Positions 25,461 to 33,796 of a DNA stretch of 64,000 nucleotides are shown in pieces. Below the pieces are notes generated by a model. The model was given only the letters and a program-made list of their open reading frames with translations, was not told the DNA's origin and did not search any database. The first letter of the stretch is position 1, and the number at the start of each line of letters is the position of its first letter. Made by a program: the position numbers and the translations under genes. The stretch lies in contig DATKZT010000018.1 of the NCBI GenBank assembly GCA_035527845.1, forward strand, positions 21,741-85,740, in the 5' to 3' direction. The DNA is from JAUWKC01 sp035527845. GTDB taxonomy: Bacteria; Planctomycetota; Phycisphaerae; Sedimentisphaerales; Anaerobacaceae.

Positions 25461-26463
25461 CGGCCTAATCCTGATACCGGCCATTGTGTTCTTTGTGATC
25501 CTCGCCGCCCTGTTTGCAGGCGCCGAAACCGGCATTTACCGCCTCAGCCGACTGCGCCTGCGACTCGGCATCGAAAACAAGCAACTGTCCTTTATCATGC
25601 TGGGAAAGGCCATGCAGGACAGCCCGTCTTTGCTTCTGTCGACGCTGATTGGCACAAACCTCACCCACTACTTCGCCGTCAGTATTGTCACTTTTATGCT
25701 GTTGCACAGGATGCGGGCCGAACACGCCGCGGAACTATTCGCAACTTTCATCTCCGCTCCGATTCTCTTTATCTTCTCCGAGTTGATTCCAAAAAATGTC
25801 TTCTTCTATCGCGCCGACACCCTTATGCCCGCCTTGGGGGCCGTCCTCTTCACCTTCCAGAAACTCTTCACCCTCTCCGGCATTATACCAGTGCTCAAAT
25901 TCATTACCCGCGCCTTCGCCGGACTGACTGGAACGCCCACATCCACAAAAACCGTAATATCGGATGTCAGAGAACATCATATCGAGGCCATCCTGCAGGA
26001 AACGCGGGATGAAGGTTTTCTCAGCCCCGTCCAGACCGATATCATAAATCGTATTGTCGTGATGCCCAACATCCGTCTTCGCGCCGTGATGACCCCCATC
26101 AATAAGGTCCGTATGGTCGCCCGGGATTCCGACACCGCTGCCCTCTCGGCCATGTTGAAAAAGTATCCATTCACACGCCTGCCCGTATGCGACCGTTCGC
26201 CCGGAGATGTTGTGGGCTTCGTGAATGTCTATGAGGCCTTGAGCTCGCCCGAGCCGTTTGCCGATTTGAGCACTTTCATAAAACCGATCCGAAAACTCCC
26301 CGCAGACACGACCGTTATCGACGCCATTAACACGATGCAGCGCGAAAAACAGAAAATTGCCCTTATTACCAGACCGGGCCATCCCGGCGCCGAAAGACCT
26401 CTCGGCATCGTCACCATGAAAGACCTGGTCGAAGAGCTTCTCGGGGAACTGGTTGAATGGTAG
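25453..26463 (+). CDS. Second CNNM-family membrane protein lacking the CorC/HlyC domain
   Basis: 336 residues. A CNNM membrane domain (about 1-190; F-A-G-A-E-T-G-I-Y-R-L-S-R, F-S-E-L-I-P-K-N-V-F-F) and a CBS pair (about 200-336; V-M-T-P-I-N-K-V-R-M-V, ending G-I-V-T-M-K-D-L-V-E-E-L-L-G-E-L). It ends where the CBS domain ends, so the C-terminal CorC/HlyC domain of its neighbour is absent; the reading frame shows no sign of a broken remnant. ATG 25453 lies within the end of the upstream gene (8-bp overlap). A pair of full-length and short CNNM genes is a pattern seen in other bacteria. Confidence 0.88.
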   Translation: MVSGLILIPAIVFFVILAALFAGAETGIYRLSRLRLRLGIENKQLSFIMLGKAMQDSPSLLLSTLIGTNLTHYFAVSIVTFMLLHRMRAEHAAELFATFISAPILFIFSELIPKNVFFYRADTLMPALGAVLFTFQKLFTLSGIIPVLKFITRAFAGLTGTPTSTKTVISDVREHHIEAILQETRDEGFLSPVQTDIINRIVVMPNIRLRAVMTPINKVRMVARDSDTAALSAMLKKYPFTRLPVCDRSPGDVVGFVNVYEALSSPEPFADLSTFIKPIRKLPADTTVIDAINTMQREKQKIALITRPGHPGAERPLGIVTMKDLVEELLGELVEW

Positions 26464-26494
26464 AACAGCCACAGACCATGTACTAACAGGTTGA

Positions 26495-28039
26495 ATGTCA
26501 CCAAGACTCGTCAATATCTTAGCGATTCTGATAATCGCGGCTCTGTTGCTGATGATTGTCGCCAACGGCATGACCAAGCCGCTCGGACGTGATGAACAAA
26601 TGTATTGCACCGCCGGCGTCCTCCTGGCACAGGGCAAGGCGATCTACAGCGACTTCTCCTATCCCTCCCAGATGCCCTGCCACCCGTTGCTTTACGCCGC
26701 CTTATTCAAGATATTCAATACCCGATATTACCTGCTCGTGGGCCGGGCCGTCTCCATACTTTGTGACATCCTCGTGGTAGTCTGCATCATCGGCATATAT
26801 CGCCGGGTCTTCACGCCCTTTGAGACTTGCCGAATCTGGCTGGGCCTCGCCGGCGTCGTCCTGTACTTGTTCAATCCGCTCGTTGATTACGCCAACAGCT
26901 ATGCCTGGAACCACGACGTGGTCACTTCTTGCGTGATTTTGTCCTTTTGGTTATTCATATCCTCGAATTCGGCGGATAAACCGCGACCGTGGCAAACAGC
27001 CGCCATCGGCGCCCTGCTTACCTTGGCAACCTCTATGCGCATAACTACAGCCCTTGTGCAAATGCTCTTTTTCGCATTCATATTAACGCGCTCCGCACCG
27101 TCGCTAAGGCAGAGACTAAAGAATATCACCCCATTTTTGGTCGCGACAGCACTGACGCTGCTTTGGCCTGCCTGGGTTGTTCTGCACGCCTGGCGACCTT
27201 TCTTGCTCAACCTCATCAAAATACCCGCGCTCTATGGTGCATGGCTTCATAAAATAGGAATGGTCCACAGCAAGCCCGAGCTCATATACACCTGTCTGAC
27301 CACGCCGGGCTACCTGGCGCTAATTTCGATTGTGATTTATGTTTCCCTGATTACTGGGTGCCGGCATCGCAAGCTTACTATATCAAACGCAAGGTGCCTG
27401 CTCCTCGCCGCCCTGCTCGTGCTCACCTTTTTCGTAATCGCCCTGATTCCGCCGACAATATGGAGACAATACCTCGCTATGCCCGTTCCCTTTTTGGTGG
27501 TCACCCTTGCCTACCCCCTGCGTTACCTCAGGACAGCCGCCCCGGAAGGCGCGCCTCACAAACACTTTCGTTTGGCGGTTGTACTGCTGGCGGCGTGTGT
27601 GACCGTGGGTGTTACTACATATCCGGTGCTTCTGTACCGAACGCCGATTCTCCTTGCACCAGAGGCCTGGGTGCCCATCCGCCTGCACAAAACTTCAGAA
27701 GACATCTCTCAACTCGCCAACCCCCCTAAACGTGTGCTCACTCTGGCCCCCCTATTCGCGACCGAAGGCGGCTGCACGATTTATCCCGAACTCTCCGCCG
27801 GCGCCATCGTCTACAGAATCGCCGATTCTCTGACGCCCCCCGAGCGCGCCCTTACACATACCGTCGGACCCGAAACACTCGCCGCTCTGGTTGAGCGCCG
27901 GCCGCCTTCGGTTGTGGTATTAGGCGTCGAAATGGACCTGCTCGAAGCATCACTTTTTGATTCGACGCTACAACGCAACGACCAGAAATGGGAAAAGAAG
28001 GTCTACGACGGCGGCATCACCGCTTATTTCAGGCGTTGA
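26495..28039 (+). CDS. GT-C-type polytopic glycosyltransferase-like protein
   Basis: 514 residues with ten or more predicted membrane helices between residues 7 and about 390, then a soluble C-terminal region. Just after helix 1 lies G-R-D-E-Q-M-Y-C, an acidic D-E motif at the position expected for GT-C (ArnT/PMT/GT39-like) enzymes that use lipid-linked sugars. The donor and acceptor are unknown. It starts 31 bp after the second CNNM gene and ends 2 bp before the convergent carboxypeptidase gene. The C-terminal region (about 400-514) ends in an I-T-A-Y-F-R-R strand, as often seen in exported soluble domains of this class. Confidence 0.72.
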   Translation: MSPRLVNILAILIIAALLLMIVANGMTKPLGRDEQMYCTAGVLLAQGKAIYSDFSYPSQMPCHPLLYAALFKIFNTRYYLLVGRAVSILCDILVVVCIIGIYRRVFTPFETCRIWLGLAGVVLYLFNPLVDYANSYAWNHDVVTSCVILSFWLFISSNSADKPRPWQTAAIGALLTLATSMRITTALVQMLFFAFILTRSAPSLRQRLKNITPFLVATALTLLWPAWVVLHAWRPFLLNLIKIPALYGAWLHKIGMVHSKPELIYTCLTTPGYLALISIVIYVSLITGCRHRKLTISNARCLLLAALLVLTFFVIALIPPTIWRQYLAMPVPFLVVTLAYPLRYLRTAAPEGAPHKHFRLAVVLLAACVTVGVTTYPVLLYRTPILLAPEAWVPIRLHKTSEDISQLANPPKRVLTLAPLFATEGGCTIYPELSAGAIVYRIADSLTPPERALTHTVGPETLAALVERRPPSVVVLGVEMDLLEASLFDSTLQRNDQKWEKKVYDGGITAYFRR

Positions 28040-28041
28040 CC

Positions 28042-29469
28042 TCAAGCTCCCCCAGCGTCCCCCGCCTTATCATCTATAATCGCCTTGGCTATGTCATTAA
28101 TGGCCTTGCGCGTAAGCCCGTTTGCCTTGTTGGCCAGAATGGAGAACAGGTAATCGCCTTCGCCGGTAGTGCACATCCCTGAGAACGACTTGACGCCGGA
28201 AATGTAGCCCGTCTTGCCGAATATCTTACCTTTGTATTTTTCTTCGCCGAAATATCTTTTGATCGTCCCATCGACCCCCGCTATCGCCAGCGAGTCTTTA
28301 TACAGCCCCCACTGGCCGCTCTTGTAAACCGAGTACAACACCTTGGTGATGGCACGGGCGCTCAGCTCGTTCTGCCGGCTCAAGCCGCTTGCGTCATCAA
28401 TGTAAAACTCGGATTCGTCAACGCCAACCTCGCGCAGATACTCCGATATGATCCTCCTGCCTCTTTCCCAGCTTCCGTTCCTGCCCCCCTGACTGTTCGC
28501 CGCTATTGTCTTCATCAGGGCCTCCGCCGCCAGGCCCAGACTGTTTTTGTTGCACCGTTTCAGACAATCCGCCATAGACGTGGTGTATTCCGCCAATTCT
28601 TCGAAGTCACAATCTTCGCTCATTGCTTTTTCGATTAGCTGTCCCTGTGTGCTCACGCCCGCCGCCAGCAAGCGTTCGGCAAGCAGATACCCGAAGAACG
28701 CCGCGGGCCTTTCAATCGCCACTTCGAAAGGACCCTCCTGCCTCATGCACTTGCCCTTTACGATAAGGCAGTTGGGCTTTCCAAGCTGACGGTACGCACC
28801 AACGCCGCCGCCTTGTTGTACAGCCACAACCTCGTTGGTAATCTGTATGAAATCGGTCTCAGGCTCGATTGTAACAACGACTTGCCCGCCCACCGTCTTG
28901 GCTGTCATCTCGATGCAATTGTCGTTGTAGTTCAGCCCCGCCACCTCACATGCAAACCACTTGTTCAACTGGTCCTCCGGCCAGCTCGGGTGCACCCTCA
29001 CGTCATCGAATATGGTGGTGTCAATGACCATATCTTTTATGCTCGTGATGCCCTTTTCTTTCAGTTTGTCCGCTATGTCCGCAAAGATCCACCCTGCCGC
29101 CCTGCCGTATTTGGCGTCCGTAACGTTATCGCCCAATAGCGGGTCCCCGCTGCCTATTATTACCAGCCTGTCGCCGCAGAGGCCCACCTTTGTCGCGAAC
29201 ACATAGTCCGGCCCCAGATACTTCAAGGCCGCCGCCGTCACAATTATCTTCATATTTGAGGCCGGCATCAGCGCCTCTGCTGCATTATGGCTGTACAACG
29301 CCCGGCCGGTATCGGCCTTGACGATGTGCACCGAATATTGGACTTTGCTCTGCGAAGGCTGCCTGATAATGCCGTCTATCCGCTCCGCCAGCCCCGCCCC
29401 GGCCGTCCCCGCAAAGCAGACAACCCCCAGAGCCGTCATTATCGCCAATTGTCGTAACCTGACCTTCAT
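28042..29469 (-). CDS. PBP4-type D-alanyl-D-alanine carboxypeptidase/endopeptidase (peptidase S13)
   Basis: 475 residues from ATG 29469 (the frame stays open to a TTG at 29490, but the ATG directly precedes the signal peptide K-V-R-L-R-Q-L-A-I-M). Active-site S71-x-x-K74 is in P-A-S-N-M-K. The K-T-G box is in F-G-K-T-G-Y-I-S-G-V-K. The second motif, normally S-x-N in this family, appears as S-L-G within K-N-S-L-G-L-A-A-E-A-L, an unusual replacement. S13 enzymes trim or cleave peptidoglycan crosslinks in the periplasm. Finding one fits planctomycetes, which do make peptidoglycan. Convergent with the GT-C gene; probably monocistronic. Confidence 0.85.
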   Translation of the reverse strand: MKVRLRQLAIMTALGVVCFAGTAGAGLAERIDGIIRQPSQSKVQYSVHIVKADTGRALYSHNAAEALMPASNMKIIVTAAALKYLGPDYVFATKVGLCGDRLVIIGSGDPLLGDNVTDAKYGRAAGWIFADIADKLKEKGITSIKDMVIDTTIFDDVRVHPSWPEDQLNKWFACEVAGLNYNDNCIEMTAKTVGGQVVVTIEPETDFIQITNEVVAVQQGGGVGAYRQLGKPNCLIVKGKCMRQEGPFEVAIERPAAFFGYLLAERLLAAGVSTQGQLIEKAMSEDCDFEELAEYTTSMADCLKRCNKNSLGLAAEALMKTIAANSQGGRNGSWERGRRIISEYLREVGVDESEFYIDDASGLSRQNELSARAITKVLYSVYKSGQWGLYKDSLAIAGVDGTIKRYFGEEKYKGKIFGKTGYISGVKSFSGMCTTGEGDYLFSILANKANGLTRKAINDIAKAIIDDKAGDAGGA

Positions 29470-29635
29470 CTTGCACGCAACTACTACCAAAAATCGCTCC
29501 CCGATTCAACCATCCAACTCGATTCTTCAGAATTACCGGCCGCTTGTCGGCCGAAGGCGGATTGGGTTGATTTGATCCGGCTTCGCCAACCCGGCTTCGC
29601 AGAGGACTTCGCCGTGGCAAGGAGGCTACTCCGCG
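29470..29635. other. Upstream region of the carboxypeptidase gene
   Basis: About 165 bp with no clear ORF. It ends at the edge of the G/T-rich repeat block. Minus-strand frames here extend into the repeat and are artefacts of it. Confidence 0.4.
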
Positions 29636-29940
29636 ACAGGTTGGGTTTGTTTGGGTTCGCTCTGGTGGGGGAGAATTTGGCATTTTTTTCGTAACCCCTT
29701 GTGTAGAAGAAGGTTGGGTTGATTTGTGGGTTTTTGGGAAATTGGGTTTGTTTTGGGTTTGCTTGGGTTCGTTTTGGCTTCGGGGGCCCCTGACGGGCGA
29801 AAAATTGGGTTTGCTTTGGGTTCGTTTGGGTTCGTTTGGGTTCGTTTTTGGGTGCTGCCGAAGGGGCTGTATTTGCGTAATCCTTTGTGGGGGCTGGGTT
29901 TGCGGTGTTTTTTGGCGTTTTTGAAATTGGGTTCGTTTTG
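29636..29940 (+). repeat. Degenerate G/T-rich tandem repeat (TTGGGTTYG units)
   Basis: About 300 bp dominated by irregular units of TTGGGTTTG/TTGGGTTCG. A clean run of three 10-bp units TTTGGGTTCG lies around 29816-29845. The strand is strongly biased (G/T on plus, C/A on minus). All six frames are partly open and yield Asn/Pro/Thr-rich or Gly/Leu/Phe-rich nonsense peptides, so no gene is called. Similar low-complexity stretches occur in other planctomycete intergenic DNA (from memory, not checked). Confidence 0.75.
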
Positions 29941-30308
29941 CACGAAAAGGGCGAATTTGTAGAGGGTTCTCGACAGAAATCGAACACACAAGACGAAGGA
30001 GGCAAGACACAAGAGGGAAGGCGGCGGGTAAACGTAATTGGTAGCTGGTAACTCACTGTTGTGTATCGAGTAGCGTACGATATTCAATTTTCGGGGGTAT
30101 TATACCGGATTTTGGGTTGGAAGTAAAGGAAAAAGTCGGCAGGACAAAGGAAATCAGGGGAACAGGGAATCAGGATGTGGGTATCAGGAAAGCAGGATAT
30201 CAGCGGGGATGGTCGCGGAAAGGGTGGGGCGGTGGAGACGGCAAATATCATCCAGGCATCTTGAGGAGACTGTCAGAATGTCGAGGGAATAAAAGCCGCA
30301 GGGGTAAT
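29941..30308. other. Purine-rich spacer without a recognisable gene
   Basis: A/G-rich DNA with short recurring AATCAGG/ATCAGGA words (about 30150-30200). No ribosome-binding site with an extended frame, and no RNA gene seen. Confidence 0.4.
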
Positions 30309-30452
30309 AACGAAGACGCGTTAATTATTGAAGTTTGCAAGATGAACATGATGACCTTAGTGACGAATGACAAAGCAGCGCAACGGGTATCCGGCGATCT
30401 CGGAGTTAGTTGGGTCAGGGTGGATGCGTTCTTGGCTGGCATGGGACGGTAG
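30309..30452 (+). pseudogene. Probable remnant of a PIN-domain (VapC-like) toxin gene
   Basis: An open stretch of 47 codons ending at a TAG reads E-D-A-L-I-I-E-V-C then T-L-V-T-N-D-K-A-A-Q-R-V. This matches the third and fourth acidic positions and the T-N-D signature of PIN-domain C-termini. The first two thirds of a PIN domain, with its N-terminal Asp, are absent upstream, where the frame becomes low-complexity. It looks like a decayed 3' end. No antitoxin-like ORF is adjacent. Confidence 0.4.
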
Positions 30453-30618
30453 GATGGTGGAGGAGTGTTGAGCGGAGTGGCAGTTCCTGACGTATTGGGA
30501 AACAGTCGTGGATCGGGGTGGGGTAGAGACCATTTTCTGGGTTCCTGGAAAGCAATTCAAGAGGCAAAGCGTGAAGATCAGAATTGCGGAGGGGCTGGTA
30601 GGGTTGGTTCAAGTGTAT
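30453..30618. other. Gap between PIN remnant and FRG gene
   Basis: G-rich sequence with no feature I can support; it is the downstream flank of the minus-strand FRG gene. Confidence 0.3.
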
Positions 30619-31458
30619 TTATTGGTCTTGTGAAGTGGCGCTGCGGAGGGCTCGTTTTAGGTCTTGGGTGAGATCGTTGCCCACGATGTCGGCGCCAGGG
30701 TAGTCGAGACTCTTTGCGTGGATGTTCATATTGCGCAATCGCTGGAGAATCTCCTGCTTCCACGAAGCGCGCACCGCGATGCGAGAAAATTGCCCTGCCG
30801 CTTGGCTCATGACATCGGCAATCAAGTCACCATGATCAAGGCCGAGTCGGCCCGCAACGGTGAAAAATCCCTGCTGCACTTCAATCCTATGGAATGGGAC
30901 CAGGCAATTGAGTTCTGTTATCCACGGCGGACCATCGGTATTGAATGCTGTATCATTGAGATCAATCCCGTTGTTCTGTTCGGGATGCCGCCTTAAACCG
31001 TAATTCTCCCACCTTTGACCGACTTCGTCGCAGAAAGCTTTCCGTTTGAACCACCAGAGAGCACCGTCTTTGTCATGGTGGTGTATCGCTGCAAAGTATA
31101 GAGCAACCCATGGAGAGGCGGTCCAGTCGAGCAAGCGTGTAGGCGCTCGATAGTGTTGCATGACGGTCAGTGCTCCGATTCTGTCGTTCTCATGAGTACC
31201 AACCAAGTACTGCTTCTCGGCTTCGCCGAGGTATTGGCGTGCGAGAACACGGAATTTCTCTATTATTGCCTCTTCCTCAGCCAGTCTTTCACTGTAATCG
31301 GCCTTTGGGTCCAGGATTCTGTCCAAAGAGCTTTGCAGACTCGAGGTGCTGTCGGGCTGTCCGCGACACGCGAGGGGGTCATCCTTTTCCCACAGACCGA
31401 GCAGCCTTGTGAAAAGGTCATTAACTTCGCTAAAGTTTCTCTCATCGGGCCAAGGCAT
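30619..31458 (-). CDS. FRG-domain protein
   Basis: 279 residues from ATG 31458; the frame continues to a TTG at 31473 and the true start is uncertain. FRG hallmarks are A-C-R-G-Q (the F/W-R-G-x motif) near residue 35 and the block M-Q-H-Y-R-A-P-T-R-L-L-D-W-T-A-S-P-W-V-A-L-Y-F-A (given as a pattern) around residue 108. FRG domains are small, conserved and of unclear biochemistry; they recur in mobile and defence-associated regions. No partner is obvious: the PIN remnant lies downstream and the DUF559 ORF upstream on the same strand. No signal peptide, so cytoplasmic. Confidence 0.82.
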   Translation of the reverse strand: MPWPDERNFSEVNDLFTRLLGLWEKDDPLACRGQPDSTSSLQSSLDRILDPKADYSERLAEEEAIIEKFRVLARQYLGEAEKQYLVGTHENDRIGALTVMQHYRAPTRLLDWTASPWVALYFAAIHHHDKDGALWWFKRKAFCDEVGQRWENYGLRRHPEQNNGIDLNDTAFNTDGPPWITELNCLVPFHRIEVQQGFFTVAGRLGLDHGDLIADVMSQAAGQFSRIAVRASWKQEILQRLRNMNIHAKSLDYPGADIVGNDLTQDLKRALRSATSQDQ

Positions 31459-31564
31459 TCTGGGCGTCTTCAACAGTGTGTGAGTTCATAGGCGATTTGT
31501 TCATCGAGTACATCTCTTACGGTTAGTGCGATGATGGATTTGCGGGTTTTTTTGAAGAAGGCCT

Positions 31565-32104
31565 TCATGTCTTTATAGACCCCTCAGCTTTGGTTCCTCT
31601 CCCTATGTCTTTACAGACACCCTCACCTATGTCTTTACAGACACCCTCACCTATGGTTCCTCTCCCAGAGGGAGAGGATAGTTTGAGGGCGTGAGCGATG
31701 CGTTGAAGAACATTTTCCGGGCTTGCGAGAAAATCTTCATTTTTAAATCTTAAGACTGTCAATCCCATTGATACAAGATAGGCATCGCGCCGGTGGTCGT
31801 GTTTCTTCCGGTCGCTGCCGGCATGAACTCCGCCATCAAGTTCTATCACCAGCTTTTGTTCGTGACAATAGAAATCGGCTATGTAATCGCCGAACTGGTG
31901 TTGACGACGGAATTTCAGGTTCATATATCGTCTGTCTCGGAGTAATTCCCACATCACCAATTCGGCAGGCGTGTGTTTTTTTCTTAATTTTCTGGCGGTT
32001 TCAACTAATCCGGCAAAATCAAATCCTCCTCGATAATGCCCCTCTACCACTGGGAGAGGGTTAGGGTGAGGGTTGCCGGTCGGCCTTGAAGGTTGCTTTG
32101 GCAT
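31565..32104 (-). CDS. DUF559 endonuclease-like protein within inverted repeats
   Basis: 179 residues. The core (about 33-140) is the DUF559/Vsr-like PD-(D/E)xK fold: L-R-K-K-H-T-P-A-E, then D-R-R-Y-M-N-L-K-F-R-R-Q, I-A-D-F-Y-C-H-E-Q-K-L-V-I-E-L-D-G and L-R-F-K-N-E-D. The acidic D-F-Y and E-L-D residues are the expected metal ligands. Both ends are low-complexity: an N-terminal N-P-H-P-N-P-L-P-V-V-E-G and a C-terminal tail encoded by 24-bp tandem repeats. Both lie in DNA that forms inverted repeats around the core. The catalytic core looks intact. Function is unknown, and DNA nicking or repair is plausible from the fold. Confidence 0.78.
   Translation of the reverse strand: MPKQPSRPTGNPHPNPLPVVEGHYRGGFDFAGLVETARKLRKKHTPAELVMWELLRDRRYMNLKFRRQHQFGDYIADFYCHEQKLVIELDGGVHAGSDRKKHDHRRDAYLVSMGLTVLRFKNEDFLASPENVLQRIAHALKLSSPSGRGTIGEGVCKDIGEGVCKDIGRGTKAEGSIKT
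31604..31651. repeat. Two perfect 24-bp tandem repeats
   Basis: Unit TATGTCTTTACAGACACCCTCACC (24 bp) at 31604-31627 and 31628-31651, with a partial, diverged third copy at about 31566-31590. In the minus frame it encodes the repeated E-G-V-C-K-D-I-G tail of the DUF559 protein. Confidence 0.9.
31644..31677 (+). repeat. Inverted repeat, left copy, flanking the DUF559 core
   Basis: 34-bp copy beginning CCCTCACC and ending in the CTCTCCCAGAGGGAGAG palindrome. It is the counterpart of the reverse-oriented copy at 32039-32072. Confidence 0.7.
32039..32072 (-). repeat. Inverted repeat, right copy, flanking the DUF559 core
   Basis: Read on the minus strand it starts CCCTCACCCTAACC and ends CTCTCCCAGTGGTAGAGG, closely matching the left copy at 31644-31677. 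Together they bracket about 360 bp coding for the nuclease core. Confidence 0.7.
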
Positions 32105-32418
32105 AGTTTTCCCCGCTTATTGGTAACTACTTCACGAATTACACGGGCATTGTACGTGCGAAGAATTGCCGTGTCAAGACTTTTAGGGAGGAGGCGGATT
32201 GGGTTTTTCAATGGGAAAAGGGCAGGCTCCGGAGGTTATCAGTCTGTCCGCCAAAGGAAGCCGCGTTGGCACCAAAAGGACGGCGGGCAAGCCCGCCAAA
32301 AGGCGTGGCGGACAAGCCCGCCAAAGAGCGTGGCGGGTAAATATCGAAACCCCTTGAATAACTCCCTGTTTTCCCGGATAATTGCAGGAGAGCTTACTGT
32401 CGTTATGAGGCTGATATT
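32105..32418. other. Divergent intergenic region before larC, with GC-rich hairpins
   Basis: 314 bp. It contains GGCGGGCAAGCCCGCC (32282-32297) and GGCGGACAAGCCCGCC (32307-32322), plus a half copy at 32331-32337: a tandem array of short GC-rich palindromes. No ORF of its own. A GAGG 8 nt before ATG 32419 serves larC. Confidence 0.6.
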
Positions 32419-33600
32419 ATGAGAATTGCTTATTTTGATTGTTTTGCGGGCGCCGCGGGTGATATGATTGTCGCTGCCATGCTCGATGCCGGCCTTGATG
32501 CTCAATTTCTCAAGGCCCAGCTCGCAACGCTCGGTATAGAAGGCCTTGACGTAAGAATCACGGAAACCGCGCGTGCCGGTCTGCGGGCCGTCAAGTTCGA
32601 CCCCGTCACGACCGAACAGCCTGAGCACCGCAACCTCGAACAGATAACTAAAATCATCCGCGAGAGCAAAATAAGCAAAAAGGCCAGGGAAACCGCCGTC
32701 GCCATATTCGATAAGCTCGCCCACGCCGAAGCCGCTGTGCACGGCAAGGACCTGAACGAAATCCACTTCCACGAAATCGGGGCGCTCGATTCCATCGTGG
32801 ATATCGTCTCAGCATGTATCGGCCTCGAAGCCCTGGGCGTTGAAAAGGTTCATTGCTCGGCCCTGAGCGTCGGAGGCGGTACCGTCAAGTGCGACCACGG
32901 AATAATGCCCGTTCCCGCACCGGCCGCCGCCCAACTGCTCAAGGGTATTCCCATCAACCCAGGTCCCATGCAAGCCGAGCTGCTTACCCCTACCGCTACG
33001 GCCATACTGACCACCGTAGCCGAGCAGTTCGGGCCCCTGCCCACAATGAAAATCGAGGCCATAGGCTACGGTGCAGGCTCGATGAACCCGGGCGAATTCC
33101 CAAACGTCCTGCGACTATTCCTCGGCCAGACCATGCCCGAGGACTCGGCTGATACGGACACGGTCTGTCTGCTTGAAACTAACGTCGATGACGCGACCGC
33201 TGAATTGATCGGTTTTGTAACAGAAGAACTGTTAGAACTTGGCGCATTAGACGTTTTCAGCACCCCAATCATAATGAAACACAGCCGACCTGCCGTCAAG
33301 ATATCCGTTATATGCAGCCCCGAACTTACCTCCACAATGGAGAAAGCCCTTTTTGAGCAAGGCCTTACGCTTGGAATCAGAAAGCAGCTATTGCACAGGG
33401 CCAGGCTGGTGCGGGACTTTGTCACAGTGCAGACTGAATTCGGGCCGATAAGGATGAAAACGGGCTCTCTCAATGGCAGGATCGTCAATGCCAAGCCTGA
33501 GTTTTCAGACTGCCTTGCCGCCGCGAAAAGCCAAAATGTGCCCGTCAAAACCGTGTCCGACGCTGCCATCGCCTCATACAAAAAGGGAGCTCCCAAATAA
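32419..33600 (+). CDS. larC: Nickel-pincer cofactor biosynthesis protein LarC
   Basis: 393 residues, the usual LarC length, in one uninterrupted frame; some lactobacilli need a programmed frameshift for this gene. Family motifs are D-C-F-A-G-A-A-G-D-M near the N-terminus, H-F-H-E-I-G-A-L-D-S-I-V-D-I at about 115, and G-Y-G-A-G with E-F-P-N-V-L-R-L-F around 220. LarC inserts nickel into the pyridinium-bis-thiocarboxylate mononucleotide to give the cofactor of lactate racemase and related LarA enzymes. The partner genes larB, larE and larA are not in the window, so they must lie elsewhere. Appears monocistronic. Confidence 0.93.
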   Translation: MRIAYFDCFAGAAGDMIVAAMLDAGLDAQFLKAQLATLGIEGLDVRITETARAGLRAVKFDPVTTEQPEHRNLEQITKIIRESKISKKARETAVAIFDKLAHAEAAVHGKDLNEIHFHEIGALDSIVDIVSACIGLEALGVEKVHCSALSVGGGTVKCDHGIMPVPAPAAAQLLKGIPINPGPMQAELLTPTATAILTTVAEQFGPLPTMKIEAIGYGAGSMNPGEFPNVLRLFLGQTMPEDSADTDTVCLLETNVDDATAELIGFVTEELLELGALDVFSTPIIMKHSRPAVKISVICSPELTSTMEKALFEQGLTLGIRKQLLHRARLVRDFVTVQTEFGPIRMKTGSLNGRIVNAKPEFSDCLAAAKSQNVPVKTVSDAAIASYKKGAPK

Positions 33601-33761
33601 GCCTGCCAACTTGTTCTTTTTGCCGGGTGAAGAACATCCGGCCCTTACCTTGATTTGCGGGACGCAAACTGCGCCAATGACAAATTTCTATCGCCTTAAT
33701 TACTTACCATATAAGGGTTTATACAATTTTTTCTCTTGGGGTCGGAAATTCTGTTGAGGCC
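33601..33761. other. Spacer downstream of larC
   Basis: Contains GCCGGGTGAAGAACATCCGGC (33620-33640 region), an imperfect stem-loop that may end the larC transcript, though no T-run follows. Otherwise A/T-rich with no gene. Confidence 0.35.
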
Positions 33762-33790
33762 TTGACAACACTGCCGATGATTACTATAGT
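33762..33790 (+). promoter_or_regulatory. Strong sigma-70-type promoter
   Basis: TTGACA (33762-33767), exactly 17 bp, then TATAGT (33785-33790): a perfect -35 box and a 5/6 -10 box. The predicted start is about 33797, immediately before the candidate small RNA, and no protein frame with a ribosome-binding site follows. Confidence 0.7.
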
Positions 33791-33796
33791 TAAGGG

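Noticed and set aside
29285..30087. Several minus-strand frames rich in Asn, Pro, Thr and Gln over the G/T repeat
   Set aside because: Open only because of the repeat; all frames are partly open, there is no ribosome-binding site and no domain. Not real genes.
31604..31651. Two tandem 24-bp repeats considered as a CRISPR array
   Set aside because: Units are directly adjacent with no spacers, and no cas genes occur in the window.
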